NCBI RefSeq assembly: GCF_001461825.1 | Contig: NZ_LLZC01000012.1 | Coordinates: 806,001-870,000, forward strand | Direction of reading: 5' to 3' | DNA length: 64,000 bases | From: Bacillus velezensis | Lineage (GTDB): Bacteria > Bacillota > Bacilli > Bacillales > Bacillaceae | Notes under the pieces: model-generated | Seen by the model: the letters and a program-made list of their open reading frames with translations, nothing else | Database searches by the model: none | Told to the model about the DNA's origin: nothing | Position numbers and translations under genes: made by a program | In this document: piece after piece, positions 15,255-25,251 of the stretch | Numbering within the stretch: position 1 is the first letter of the stretch | Layout of the letters: each line of letters begins with the position of its first letter

Positions 15255-16247
15255 TTAAAGGATTTGTTTTTGCAGTGACTGCAAAAAGCTCAACCCTTCT
15301 AATGTAATTTTTGTTCCTGCGCGTCCTCGGCCTTTTGTCACATAGTTCATCTTTTCTAAGTAATCAAGCCTGTTTCTGACCTGCTGGGGCGATAATGTCA
15401 TTGTGCTGTTTTCGCTTAATTCGGATATGCTCCGTCTGCTGGCGGGTTCGCCCTTTGTATTTAAGTCTTTAATTGATTCCAAAATAAACAAAAACTCTTC
15501 TTTCTCCATCAATGTCAGCCGTTTTTCTTTTTTCTTAGCTGTTTTCGCTTTCTGGCTGTTTTTGATATACTGCGGGACATCATCGGGATAAATCGTGCTG
15601 CCGGATGCTGCCGCGGCCATATAGTACGCCGCATTTTGAAGTTCTCTGATGTTGCCGTTAAAGGTGTGCCGCTCAAACAGCGGATAAACGGACGGATCGA
15701 TATGAACATGCTGCCCCGTGGCTGTCAGCATATGCTGCAGAAGAAGCTGTATATCGCTTTTTCGTTCAGATAAAGCAGGGAGCGGAAGGCATAACACGTG
15801 AAGCCTGTAAAATAAATCTTGGCTGAACGTATTTTCCGCGCCGGTATCGCCAAGATCCGCCGTGCTGCTTGCAATGATGCGGGCGGAAAGCCCGGCGTCC
15901 AGCTCGGAAAGAAGGCGGGCCTGTACCGAGAGCGGCATGTCTCCGATTTCATATAAGAATAATGTTCCGCGGCGGGCCCTGTTTAATGCGCCTTCAGCGC
16001 CGAACAGTTCATACTCGAGCCGCTCTTCGCTTTGGCTGCAGTGAACGGTAATAAATAGTTCGCTGTTTCTGCGGGATTTATGGTGGATCGCTCTGGCCAT
16101 TTGTTTTTTTCCGGTTCCGACTTCACCTGTTATGAAGACCGGCAAATCAGATAAGGCAAATTGCGAGGCCAATCGTTTCGCTTCTGAAAAGGTGTGATGT
16201 TCGCCGGCTAGTTGATAAAAAGGATCAGTTTGTTCAATTACACTCAT
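15255..16247 (-). CDS. yplP: NtrC-like AAA+ protein YplP lacking the GAFTGA loop
   Basis: 330 residues. The AAA+ core of enhancer-binding proteins is recognisable: GEVGTGKKQMARAIH (Walker A), RGTLFLYEIGDMPLSVQARL (Walker B region) and FNGNIRELQNAAYYM (sensor II). Two things are missing. The stretch between ELFG and ALNRARRGT has no GAFTGA, the loop that contacts sigma-54. The Walker B Asp is Tyr (FLYE). The C-terminus is a winged-helix-like domain (LSPQQVRNRLDYLEKMNYVTKG), not a Fis-type helix-turn-helix. It probably acts without SigL. B. subtilis YplP has been linked to cold-shock adaptation. Confidence 0.75.
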   Translation of the reverse strand: MSVIEQTDPFYQLAGEHHTFSEAKRLASQFALSDLPVFITGEVGTGKKQMARAIHHKSRRNSELFITVHCSQSEERLEYELFGAEGALNRARRGTLFLYEIGDMPLSVQARLLSELDAGLSARIIASSTADLGDTGAENTFSQDLFYRLHVLCLPLPALSERKSDIQLLLQHMLTATGQHVHIDPSVYPLFERHTFNGNIRELQNAAYYMAAAASGSTIYPDDVPQYIKNSQKAKTAKKKEKRLTLMEKEEFLFILESIKDLNTKGEPASRRSISELSENSTMTLSPQQVRNRLDYLEKMNYVTKGRGRAGTKITLEGLSFLQSLQKQIL

Positions 16248-16431
16248 GAATTGGCTCCTTTTGGTTATAATTGGTTTAAGTATAACACGTTTGTGCGATC
16301 GAAAATATCTTTTTCTCTTGTATCGGTTTATTTATTTTTATTTACGAAATTAAAATAATTATCTTATTGTTTGAATATTCATGTTATAATGGCATATTAA
16401 ATAGGGATTTAAATAAGAAAGGACTCTGTAA

Positions 16432-17700
16432 ATGAAACCGTTGCTTAAAGAAGACTCTCTCATCCAGGTAAAAGACATTTTAAAAGCGCACCAAAACGTA
16501 AAGGACGTTGTGATACATACGCCTTTGCAGAGGAATGACAGACTTTCTGAGAGGTATGGCTGCAATATCTATTTGAAAAGAGAAGACCTGCAGGTGGTCA
16601 GGTCATTTAAGCTCAGAGGGGCTTATAATAAAATGAGGCAGCTCTCAAAAGAGCAGACTGAAAACGGAATTGTATGCGCAAGTGCGGGAAACCATGCGCA
16701 GGGGGTTGCGTTTTCATGCAAACACCTCGGCATTCACGGCAAGATTTTTATGCCGTCAACCACACCGAGACAGAAAGTATCCCAAGTGGAACTGTTCGGA
16801 AAAGAATTTGTTGAAATCATATTGACGGGTGACACTTTCGATGATGCGTATAAGAGTTCTGCGGAATGCTGTGAAAAAGAAAACCGCACGTTTATCCATC
16901 CGTTTGACGATCCCGATGTCATGGCCGGACAGGGAACGGCTGCCATCGAAATTTTAAATGACATTGACGTTGAACCGCATTTTCTTTTTGCAAGCGTAGG
17001 GGGAGGAGGACTCCTGTCCGGGCTCGGCACGTACATGAAAAACATCTCGCCGGATACAAAAATCATAGCGGTAGAGCCGAAGGGCGCAGCCTCCTATTTT
17101 GAATCGAAAAAAGCCGGACAAGTGGTTGAACTTGAGAAAATTGATAAATTTGTCGATGGGGCGGCCGTAAAAAAAATCGGCGCCGAAACCTTTCAAACGC
17201 TCGAAACCGTTGTCGATGACGTTGTGCTTGTCCCGGAAGGAAAAGTGTGCAGCACGATTCTCGAATTATATAATCAATGCGCCATCGTAGCGGAGCCGGC
17301 GGGTGCATTATCCGTGTCAGCACTTGATCTGTACAAGGAAGAGATTAAAGGGAAAAACGTCATCTGCGTGGTCAGCGGAGGGAATAACGACATCGGCAGA
17401 ATGCAGGAGATGAAGGAACGCTCCATGATTTATGAGGGGCTGCAGCATTATTTTATCGTTAATTTCCCGCAAAGGGCGGGAGCGCTTCGCGAATACCTTG
17501 ATGAAGTGCTCGGGCCTGATGATGACATCACCCGGTTTGAATATACGAAAAAAAATAACAAAAGCAGCGGCCCCGCATTGGTCGGCATTGAGCTTAAGCA
17601 TCGGGAAGATTACGGCGCGCTCATTGCCCGGATGAATCAAAAAGGATTTCATTACGTAGAGGTGAATAAAGATCAGGATCTGTTCCACCTGTTAATCTGA
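16432..17700 (+). CDS. ilvA: Threonine dehydratase (biosynthetic)
   Basis: 422 residues. PLP enzyme converting threonine to 2-oxobutyrate, the first step to isoleucine. The PLP Lys is in VRSFKLRGAYNKM (about residue 63). The Asn of SAGNHAQGVAF and the Gly loop GGGGLLSGLG bind the cofactor. The last 90 or so residues form a single ACT-like regulatory domain. The 184-base gap to the divergent yplP contains a TATAAT at 16385-16390, a likely -10, but I see no T-box. Confidence 0.95.
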   Translation: MKPLLKEDSLIQVKDILKAHQNVKDVVIHTPLQRNDRLSERYGCNIYLKREDLQVVRSFKLRGAYNKMRQLSKEQTENGIVCASAGNHAQGVAFSCKHLGIHGKIFMPSTTPRQKVSQVELFGKEFVEIILTGDTFDDAYKSSAECCEKENRTFIHPFDDPDVMAGQGTAAIEILNDIDVEPHFLFASVGGGGLLSGLGTYMKNISPDTKIIAVEPKGAASYFESKKAGQVVELEKIDKFVDGAAVKKIGAETFQTLETVVDDVVLVPEGKVCSTILELYNQCAIVAEPAGALSVSALDLYKEEIKGKNVICVVSGGNNDIGRMQEMKERSMIYEGLQHYFIVNFPQRAGALREYLDEVLGPDDDITRFEYTKKNNKSSGPALVGIELKHREDYGALIARMNQKGFHYVEVNKDQDLFHLLI

Positions 17701-17792
17701 CTTTTTTTAGAACGGCCGCGCAAAATGACAGACACGCTTTCTTAGATTGTATATAATAAAAAGAAAACAATCGAAAAAGAAGGATTGATATC

Positions 17793-18044
17793 TTGTTACT
17801 CAAAAGCCTAGAGTTCAAACGACAGGACGGGATTCAGGTAAAAGTGACAGAAATACCGGTTGTCACGGAAGGTGAACATTATTTTTTTCAAATTCATCAG
17901 CACCTCGAGCTTTATTTGAGAGAAGTTTTTGCTTCACAAAGTGTGAGAACAGTGTATTCATTCCGACAATATGTCAAGCGCCGTATGAAGTGGAAAGATT
18001 ACGAGGCCGTTTTCAACCAAGAGATTTTAAAACATAACGCATAA
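17793..18044 (+). CDS. ypmP: YpmP, DUF2535 family protein
   Basis: 83 residues from a TTG start, the length of B. subtilis YpmP. Soluble and basic at the C-terminus (FRQYVKRRMKWKDYEAVFNQ). No known function. The ribosome binding site AAGAAGGA lies about ten bases before the start. Confidence 0.75.
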   Translation: MLLKSLEFKRQDGIQVKVTEIPVVTEGEHYFFQIHQHLELYLREVFASQSVRTVYSFRQYVKRRMKWKDYEAVFNQEILKHNA

Positions 18045-18052
18045 CGGTGCAT

Positions 18053-18100
18053 ATTCCTTAGCGCCTTCCTTTTGATAAGGGAGGGTGCGGGAATTTTTTT
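18053..18100 (+). terminator. Terminator of ypmP
   Basis: A long imperfect stem: ATTCC..GCGCCTTCCTT pairs with AAGGGAGGGTGCGGGAAT, followed by seven T residues. Confidence 0.6.
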
Positions 18101-18142
18101 ATGATGAATGCTGTAAGCGTTTTATCCATGGGGGGAATGGAA

Positions 18143-18724
18143 ATGAAAAAAATGAAAATCTTCGCTGCCGTCTTTTGTTTGCTGCTCTTGTGCGCCTGCG
18201 GGGGGAAAACGATAAAAGACCCGCTGAACTATCAGATTGAACCGTTTTCATTTCAGAACCAAGACGGAAAAACAGTGTCACTGAAAAGCCTGAAGGGGCA
18301 TGTCTGGATTGCCGATTTTATGTTTACAAACTGTAATACAGTCTGTCCGCCGATGACGGCCCACATGACCGAACTGCAAAAAAAACTGAAGGCTGAGAAT
18401 CTGGACGTGCGGATTGTGTCGTTCAGTGTAGATCCTGAAAAGGATACGCCGAAACAGCTGAAAGCATTTGCTTCCAAATATCCGCTTTCGCTTCGCAACT
18501 GGGATTTTCTGACCGGTTACAGCCAAAAGGACATTGAAGATTTTGCGCTGAACAGCTTTAAAGCAATCGTCAAAAAGCCGGAGGGAGAGGATCAGGTCAT
18601 ACATCAAACTTCTTTTTATTTAGTCGGACCTGACGGCAAGGTGCTTAAAGATTATGACGGTGTGCAGAAAGTTCCGTATGATGATATCCTGTCAGATGTC
18701 AAAGCGGCTGAGGAGCTCAAGTAA
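18143..18724 (+). CDS. ypmQ: SCO1/SenC-family lipoprotein YpmQ
   Basis: 193 residues. The signal peptide ends in a lipobox (LLLLCACG), so it is membrane-anchored outside the cell. It has a thioredoxin-like fold with the copper-binding CxxxC (TNCNTVCPPM) and a distal His in VIHQTSFYLVG. B. subtilis YpmQ is the Sco protein needed for the CuA centre of cytochrome caa3 oxidase. I chose ATG 18143, preceded by GGGGGGAATGGA, which gives the B. subtilis length. Confidence 0.9.
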   Translation: MKKMKIFAAVFCLLLLCACGGKTIKDPLNYQIEPFSFQNQDGKTVSLKSLKGHVWIADFMFTNCNTVCPPMTAHMTELQKKLKAENLDVRIVSFSVDPEKDTPKQLKAFASKYPLSLRNWDFLTGYSQKDIEDFALNSFKAIVKKPEGEDQVIHQTSFYLVGPDGKVLKDYDGVQKVPYDDILSDVKAAEELK

Positions 18725-18801
18725 ACTGGCAGATTAGACATTTTCAAATCTGAAAAAACATGTTACACTTTCCACTAGTAGACGGGGAAGGAGCAACCAG
18801 A

Positions 18802-19557
18802 TTGAAGCTGCGAATGTTCTCATTGATCGCCGGACTGGCTTTGCTTTTATCAGCTTGTTCTGTCCAGCGCACCGGTTCTGACGCTGAAGAACCGAAAACG
18901 AAAGATCATATTGTCATAGCTGCGGTCGGTGATTCATTGACTGAAGGAGTAGGAGATCCTGACGGTTCAGGATACGTCGGCAGGGCAGCGGAGTCTCTTA
19001 AGAAAAAGGGACATGTGAAAACGGTAGATATTAAAAATTATGCGGTGCAGGGGGACAAAACGTCGGACCTGCTGGAAAAGCTTGATAATAAAAAAGTTCA
19101 GAAATCATTAAAGAGCGCCGACTATATCTTTTTTACCATCGGCGGCAATGACTTAATGAAGGTGCTCCGCCAGAATATGATGCAGCTGACGGTTCAGCCG
19201 TTCCAAAAGGAAGAGAAACCTTTTGAAAAACGATTCAAGGCGATCGTTTCAAAAATCCGCAAATATAATGAAAACGCAGAGCTGGTGTATGTCAGCATGT
19301 ATAACCCATTCACGTTTACGCTGCCTGAATTAAAAGAAATTAATGGGGTTGTAACGGATTGGAACAAGATCGCCGCAAAAGAGCTGGAAAAAGATCCCCA
19401 CGCCGCCGCGGTGAATGTTGAAGACTTGTTCAGTCAAGAAAGCGGCAGCAGACGGATTTCAAAGGATGATGATTTTCATCCGAACGCAAAAGGGTATGCA
19501 CTCATCGCCGATCGATTGTACGGCATCATTGAAAAACAAGGGTTACCAGCAGAATAG
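18802..19557 (+). CDS. ypmR: SGNH/GDSL-family lipase or esterase YpmR (lipoprotein)
   Basis: 251 residues from TTG 18802 (AAGGAG 8 bases upstream). The signal peptide has a lipobox (LLLSACSV). The SGNH blocks are present: AVGDSLTEGVG (Ser), a Gly in NYAVQGDKTSD, TIGGNDLM (Asn) and DDFHPNAKGYALIA (Asp, His). It is a putative extracytoplasmic lipase or acyl esterase; the substrate is unknown. ypmS follows after 9 bases. Confidence 0.85.
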   Translation: MKLRMFSLIAGLALLLSACSVQRTGSDAEEPKTKDHIVIAAVGDSLTEGVGDPDGSGYVGRAAESLKKKGHVKTVDIKNYAVQGDKTSDLLEKLDNKKVQKSLKSADYIFFTIGGNDLMKVLRQNMMQLTVQPFQKEEKPFEKRFKAIVSKIRKYNENAELVYVSMYNPFTFTLPELKEINGVVTDWNKIAAKELEKDPHAAAVNVEDLFSQESGSRRISKDDDFHPNAKGYALIADRLYGIIEKQGLPAE

Positions 19558-19566
19558 GGTGAAATG

Positions 19567-20130
19567 ATGAAAAAGTGGAAATCGCTGTTTTTTGTTCTTC
19601 TCGCACTCAATGTGATTACCGCCGCGGTAATTGTGACATTATTGGTTATGCCGGGAGAGCAGGCGAAAATACAAGATCAGACAAAAAGTGAGTACGGCTT
19701 TCGTATTACGAGCTCGAAAGAATCTCTTGCCAGGTTTGTGAATGCGTACTTAAAAGAGAAGGCATCGAATCAGCTTGACTACAAAGTGGACATCAATAAC
19801 GATGTGCACGTGGCAGGTAAAATCAAAGCATTCTCAACCTCCATTAACGCGGTCGTCACTTTTGAACCGTCCGTACAGGAGAACGGAGATGTGGTTTTGA
19901 AAGTGACGAAATTTTCATTAGGCGAATTAAGCCTGCCGATCAGCTTTGTGCTGAATTATATGGACAGCTTTTATGAACTCCCGTCATTTGTGCACGTTCA
20001 TCCCGGGGATAAAAGCATCGAGATCCGTCTGTCAGAAATGCCTTTAGACAACGGCATGTATGTAAAAGCGGATAAAATCAATCTCGACACGGATGAAATT
20101 GAATTTTCCTATTATCATCCGAAACAATAA
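19567..20130 (+). CDS. ypmS: YpmS, DUF2140 membrane-anchored protein
   Basis: 187 residues. One N-terminal membrane span (LFFVLLALNVITAAVIVTLL) and an extracellular beta-rich domain with FSLGELSLPISFVLNYM. It belongs to the YpmS/DUF2140 family of unknown function. Two adjacent ATGs occur (19564 and 19567); the second has better spacing from AGGGTGA. It probably shares a transcript with ypmR. The small ypmT gene I expect downstream in B. subtilis is not here. Confidence 0.8.
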   Translation: MKKWKSLFFVLLALNVITAAVIVTLLVMPGEQAKIQDQTKSEYGFRITSSKESLARFVNAYLKEKASNQLDYKVDINNDVHVAGKIKAFSTSINAVVTFEPSVQENGDVVLKVTKFSLGELSLPISFVLNYMDSFYELPSFVHVHPGDKSIEIRLSEMPLDNGMYVKADKINLDTDEIEFSYYHPKQ

Positions 20131-20138
20131 GTCTTCAT

Positions 20139-20177
20139 AAAAAAAACACAGATCCTTTCAGGGATTTGTGTTTTTTC
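20139..20177. terminator. Bidirectional terminator between ypmS and ypoP
   Basis: Stem AAAACACAGATCC / GGGATTTGTGTTTT (one G-T pair) with loop TTTCA and A/T tracts on both sides. Confidence 0.85.
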
Positions 20178-20180
20178 GTG

Positions 20181-20606
20181 TCAGCGTTTTTTGTCCAGCT
20201 TGCTGAACAGTTTGATTAACGTTGCAAGCTCTTCATCAGAGTAGCAGTCAAACCGTTTAAAAAAGTATTCTGTTTTTTTCTGGTTGAAATGATCGACAAT
20301 TTTCTCCCCGGATTCCGTAATATGGATTCTGATAATTCGCCTGTCCTCTTTAGAACGGATGCGGGTGATCCATTCCTTTTCTACTAAAGCGTCGGTCACT
20401 GCGGTAATGTGGCTTGCGGAGACCTCAAGAATGGGGGCGAATTCCGTTACTTTTTTAGGCCCTTGTTCACTGAGAATCCGCAAAATGGTGAATTCGTTCC
20501 TGGACAGCTCTTTATCTAGAATTTCATTAACTTCATTTCTGATTTGTTTAAACACTTTTCGAAGCAAAGCTTCCATATCATACATCATTTGTGTCCTTAC
20601 TTTCAA
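20181..20606 (-). CDS. ypoP: MarR-family transcriptional regulator YpoP
   Basis: 141 residues. Winged helix-turn-helix typical of MarR: FTILRILSEQGPKKVTEF, SASHITAVTDALVEKEWITR and the wing RSKEDRRIIRIHIT. I chose the TTG at 20604-20606 because GGAGG is seven bases upstream and the length then equals the B. subtilis protein. It diverges from msrA-msrB with 128 bases between, so it may control them; that is untested. Confidence 0.8.
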   Translation of the reverse strand: MKVRTQMMYDMEALLRKVFKQIRNEVNEILDKELSRNEFTILRILSEQGPKKVTEFAPILEVSASHITAVTDALVEKEWITRIRSKEDRRIIRIHITESGEKIVDHFNQKKTEYFFKRFDCYSDEELATLIKLFSKLDKKR

Positions 20607-20734
20607 ATCATGAACCTCCAATATGTAGTCAGCGTGGCATTCGTTTAGCTTCCCCTGAAAGCAGAATTATTTTTATTCTGTTTATACATGCTATAATATA
20701 ATAATACCACGTATGAACAAAGGAGGGCACCCGT

Positions 20735-21268
20735 ATGTCAGAAAAAAAAGAAATCGCCACATTTGCAGGCGGCTGTTTTTGGTGCATGGTGAAGCCGTTT
20801 GACGAACAGCCCGGAATTGAAAAGGTGGTGTCCGGCTATACAGGAGGCCATACTGAGAATCCGACTTACGAAGAAGTGTGCAGTGAAACGACCGGACACA
20901 GAGAAGCCGTTCAAATCACATTCCAACCTGACATTTATCCGTATGAAAAGCTTGTCGAGCTGTTTTGGCAGCAGATCGACCCGACTGATGCAGGCGGCCA
21001 GTTTGCAGACCGCGGAAGTTCATATCGGGCGGCGATATATTACCATAACGATGAACAAAAACAAATCGCTGAAGCCTCAAAAAAACAGCTTGAAGAAAGC
21101 GGCATATTTAAAAAGCCGATCGTGACAGACATTTTAAAGGCTGAGCCTTTTTATGAAGCGGAAGGCTATCATCAGCACTTTTATAAGAAAAATCCTGATC
21201 ATTACGGGCGCTACCGTGTAGGTTCCGGACGTCAAGGCTTTCTGGATGAGCATTGGAGGGACAGATAG
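20735..21268 (+). CDS. msrA: Peptide methionine-S-sulfoxide reductase MsrA
   Basis: 177 residues. Reduces the S epimer of methionine sulfoxide. The catalytic Cys is in [12 protein letters not shown]. Family motifs [28 protein letters not shown] (residues about 31-58) and [17 protein letters not shown] are intact. The stop codon touches the msrB start, so the two are translated together. The ribosome binding site AAAGGAGG is strong. Confidence 0.95.
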   Translation: MSEKKEIATFAGGCFWCMVKPFDEQPGIEKVVSGYTGGHTENPTYEEVCSETTGHREAVQITFQPDIYPYEKLVELFWQQIDPTDAGGQFADRGSSYRAAIYYHNDEQKQIAEASKKQLEESGIFKKPIVTDILKAEPFYEAEGYHQHFYKKNPDHYGRYRVGSGRQGFLDEHWRDR

Positions 21269-21703
21269 ATGGCTTTTAATAAAGAAGAAAAAATCAAATC
21301 ATTAAACCGCATGCAATATGAAGTCACACAAAATAACGGAACGGAGCCGCCGTTTCAAAATGAATTCTGGGATCACAAAGAAGAGGGGCTGTATGTTGAT
21401 ATCGTATCGGGAAAGCCCTTGTTTACTTCTCTGGATAAATTCGATTCTCATTGCGGCTGGCCCAGTTTTACAAAACCGATTGAGGAAGAAGAGGTTGACG
21501 AAAAACTGGACACAAGCCACGGGATGATCCGGACGGAAGTGAGAAGCAAAACAGCTGATTCCCACTTAGGCCACGTATTTAATGACGGTCCGGGGCCAAG
21601 CGGTCTCCGTTATTGCATTAACTCTGCGGCACTCCGGTTTATTCCGAAAGACAAGCTGAAGGAAGAGGGCTATGAAGCCTGTCTGCATTTATTTGAAAAA
21701 TAG
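21269..21703 (+). CDS. msrB: Peptide methionine-R-sulfoxide reductase MsrB
   Basis: 144 residues. Reduces the R epimer. The catalytic Cys lies in [12 protein letters not shown] (about residue 115). HCGWPSF and [11 protein letters not shown] are family signatures. The CxxC pairs that bind structural zinc in many MsrB proteins are absent (VSGKPLF where CxxC is usual). It starts immediately after the msrA stop. Confidence 0.95.
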   Translation: MAFNKEEKIKSLNRMQYEVTQNNGTEPPFQNEFWDHKEEGLYVDIVSGKPLFTSLDKFDSHCGWPSFTKPIEEEEVDEKLDTSHGMIRTEVRSKTADSHLGHVFNDGPGPSGLRYCINSAALRFIPKDKLKEEGYEACLHLFEK

Positions 21704-21715
21704 AGCTCAGCAATG

Positions 21716-21744
21716 AGGCCTGCCTATCAGACAGGCCTTTTTTC
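21716..21744 (+). terminator. Terminator of msrA-msrB
   Basis: Stem AGGCCTG / CAGGCCT with a nine-base loop, then TTTTTTC. It ends at the last base of the converging spsM. Confidence 0.85.
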
Positions 21745-22769
21745 TATGTTTTTTTTTCTTCATGTAATCGTTCAATAATCTTTACGATTGTGTCTTTTGT
21801 GATGAGCGGCGCCTGATCGGATTGATATCTGGGGAGATTGACCTTCCGAAATTCCGGATGTTTGGCGGGTTCCGGCAATATTGCGTAAAGATTGCCCCAT
21901 TCATATAAAGATTCCGTCTCATGAGGAGAGGTCAGTTCTTCATGAAGCTTCTCACCGGGGCGTTTTCCCACTTCAACAGCGGCGGGGCGCGGCAATCCGT
22001 GCCGGAACGCATATTCTTCAAACCCGTGAAGCAGTTCTTCGAGCCTCAGGGACTCCATTTTAAAAATAAACGTTTCTCCGCCCTTTGTGATCGCCGCAGA
22101 TTGCAGGGTGAGCGTTGCAGCGTCATCAATCGACATAAAAAACCTCGTCATGTTTTTATCCGTAATGGTGAGCGGGCCGCCTGCCATCAACTGCTCAAAT
22201 AAAATAGGAATAACGGAACCGCGTGAACCGAGCACATTGCCGAAGCGGACCGAACAAAACACCGTACCGCGGTTTTGAACATGATGATTTGCCTGATGAA
22301 ACAGCTTCTCGGACAACAATTTCGTAGCTCCCATTGTGTTTACCGGGGAAACGGCTTTATCGGTACTGATATTAATCACATGCGTCACTTCCTGCAGCAA
22401 AGCGGCTTCTGCGACATTTTGTCCGCCGATAAGGTTGGTTTGAATGGCTTCAAAGGGATTATCCTCACATGTCGGAACCTGCTTCAGCGCAGCTGTGTGA
22501 AAGACAATATCAACACCTTTCATCACTTGGTTGACTCTTCTGTAGTCACGAACATCGCCGAGCACAAACGACAGTCTTTGTTCATCCGCGTATTTTTGTT
22601 TCATTACATATTGTTTACTGTCATCTTTGCTGAACACAATGACTTCTTTAGGGGTTAAGAGCAAAAGGCGTTTTACTATTTGGCTTCCGATTGATCCTGT
22701 CCCGCCTGTGACGAGAACAGTTTTATCGTGAAAAAACGGTTGTAGCTCTACTGCTTGCTGTTTAGGCAT
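21744..22769 (-). CDS. spsM: Polysaccharide synthesis NAD-dependent dehydratase SpsM (intact)
   Basis: 341 residues, uninterrupted. A short-chain dehydratase of the FlaA1/CapD type that works on UDP-sugars (4,6-dehydration or epimerisation). NAD binding: VTGGTGSIGSQIVKRLL (residues 20-36). Catalytic block: STDKAVSPVNTMGATKLLSE. In B. subtilis 168 the gene is split into ypqP and yodU by prophage SPbeta and is rejoined in the mother cell during sporulation, for spore-surface polysaccharide. Here it is one frame and the SPbeta site within it is empty. ATG 22767-22769 follows TTGGAGG. Confidence 0.93.
   Translation of the reverse strand: MPKQQAVELQPFFHDKTVLVTGGTGSIGSQIVKRLLLLTPKEVIVFSKDDSKQYVMKQKYADEQRLSFVLGDVRDYRRVNQVMKGVDIVFHTAALKQVPTCEDNPFEAIQTNLIGGQNVAEAALLQEVTHVINISTDKAVSPVNTMGATKLLSEKLFHQANHHVQNRGTVFCSVRFGNVLGSRGSVIPILFEQLMAGGPLTITDKNMTRFFMSIDDAATLTLQSAAITKGGETFIFKMESLRLEELLHGFEEYAFRHGLPRPAAVEVGKRPGEKLHEELTSPHETESLYEWGNLYAILPEPAKHPEFRKVNLPRYQSDQAPLITKDTIVKIIERLHEEKKT
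22349..22364 (-). other. Empty SPbeta-type attachment site core inside spsM
   Basis: The minus strand reads ACCGATAAAGCCGTTT. That is 13 of 16 matches to the SPbeta core ACAGATAAAGCTGTAT as I remember it, and it encodes the conserved TDKAV of the catalytic block. The mismatches fall mostly at codon third positions. The site is unoccupied. Confidence 0.6.
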
Positions 22770-23008
22770 GGCTTATCCTCCAACTCTCGTTTCTCTACCA
22801 TGCATCATATGTTGAACAATTTCAGCGAGTTAATGAAAGAAACCAATAAATCAAAAATTAGAGAAAAACATTAATCTGATGCGCTTTCATATCGCTTTAT
22901 CCGATTAATAGAATAGAAATCACAAATAAAACATTGTACTAAATATTCATTTTAAATATTTGCTCACGTCAATTTTTTCTCTCCGTAAATTCTCACATGC
23001 GGACAATC

Positions 23009-23052
23009 TTCACAAAAACTTAACACTGAACTTCCTGTATGTATTTTACAAT
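23009..23052 (+). promoter_or_regulatory. PhoP boxes and -10 of phyC
   Basis: TTCACA (23009-23014) and TTAACA (23020-23025), spaced by 5 bases, fit the PhoP direct repeat TT(A/C/T)ACA. A further TTTACA lies at 23045. A likely -10 TACAAT is at 23047-23052. phyC of B. amyloliquefaciens FZB45 is known to respond to PhoP in phosphate starvation. The rest of the 316-base gap upstream (22770-23008) is AT-rich; I see no further gene. Confidence 0.65.
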
Positions 23053-23055
23053 TAA

Positions 23056-24237
<1,182 letters not shown>

Positions 24238-24240
24238 ACA

Positions 24241-24275
24241 TGAAAAAAGCAGCTTATCAAAGCTGCTTTTTTTGA
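24241..24275. terminator. Terminator between phyC and cgeB
   Basis: Stem AAAAGCAGCTT / AAGCTGCTTTT with loop ATCA, A-rich on the left and seven T residues on the right. It works for both convergent genes. Confidence 0.85.
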
Positions 24276-24288
24276 TGTGAAGAGCGTT

Positions 24289-25245
24289 TCATGAGAAAGT
24301 CCTGGAACGGATAGCCGCAAGCACAGCCGGCAGCCGGTCATACGTGTACGCCGGTACTGTCTCTTGGTAATTAAGCGCCGCGATTTGTTTACGTTCACCC
24401 GGGTTTGTCATATAAAAATGGATCTTATCCGCAAAATCCGCAAGCCCGCTGTAAGAAACAAAGGATGAAAACGGGGGCGCGGAAGAAAGGTCTGTCAGCT
24501 GAAAGGCCTGACAAGCCGCAATGTCTAAGCTCCTCGTATTTAAACTGATATTTTCGATGCCGCGTCCGTTCTGATTGAGCGCAAACCGATAAGAACGGTG
24601 AGGGTTTAAGACCACGTCTGCGCTGTTGTAATATAATGCGGCATGTTCGGGTTCAATCCATTCATCCATTACGAGCACATTTTGCTGCCTGGCGATTTTT
24701 TTAGGCAGATGTCTGCGCCATCCCTTCCCGATAATACGAAGCGTATACGGAAGCTTCGCCGCTGCTTTCACCAGTTCAACGCGGTTCGGGTAAGGGTATC
24801 CGATCAGAAGCAGATTTGTGTGAAGAGAGGCTTCAGCAGGTTGTTTCTTAAAAAACCGCTGATTAACGGGGATCGGGACATAATATACGTGCTGTAAGCC
24901 CATTTGCCGGTAAGCATCAAGCGCGTTTTGTTCTATCGTCAAAACGGCATCGGCGAAAGGGGCGATTGTCATGCTCACATCGAAATAAAAAGGATCCTCC
25001 GTCATCCATAGATAAACGGGAATCTGTTCTGTCTTCAGCCATTGAAGCCATTCAGACGGAATACGGTCTCCCGTCATCATCAGACTGATGTCTGGTTTGA
25101 ATGCCCGTATACTGCGGATGGTATCCTCCTCAAACTCAGAAACAGAAAAAAAGCGGACGGAAGACTGTAAAAAGCCTTCCTCGATCCAGCGGTCAAAATA
25201 CGTGTATATGCCTTTATATCCTGAACGGATATATAAAACGTTCAT
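24289..25245 (-). CDS. cgeB: Spore maturation protein CgeB (glycosyltransferase-like)
   Basis: 318 residues. The CgeB family has a two-domain GT-B-like fold; here residues 1-175 resemble the DUF3880 half and the C-terminal part the GT1-like half (DVVLNPHRSYRFALNQNGRG, then NTRSLDIAACQAFQL). The enzyme activity is not proven. B. subtilis cgeAB is transcribed late by sigma-K with GerE and affects the outermost spore layer. It follows cgeA after 6 bases and is co-transcribed. Confidence 0.9.
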   Translation of the reverse strand: MNVLYIRSGYKGIYTYFDRWIEEGFLQSSVRFFSVSEFEEDTIRSIRAFKPDISLMMTGDRIPSEWLQWLKTEQIPVYLWMTEDPFYFDVSMTIAPFADAVLTIEQNALDAYRQMGLQHVYYVPIPVNQRFFKKQPAEASLHTNLLLIGYPYPNRVELVKAAAKLPYTLRIIGKGWRRHLPKKIARQQNVLVMDEWIEPEHAALYYNSADVVLNPHRSYRFALNQNGRGIENISLNTRSLDIAACQAFQLTDLSSAPPFSSFVSYSGLADFADKIHFYMTNPGERKQIAALNYQETVPAYTYDRLPAVLAAIRSRTFS

Positions 25246-25251
25246 ATGCTG

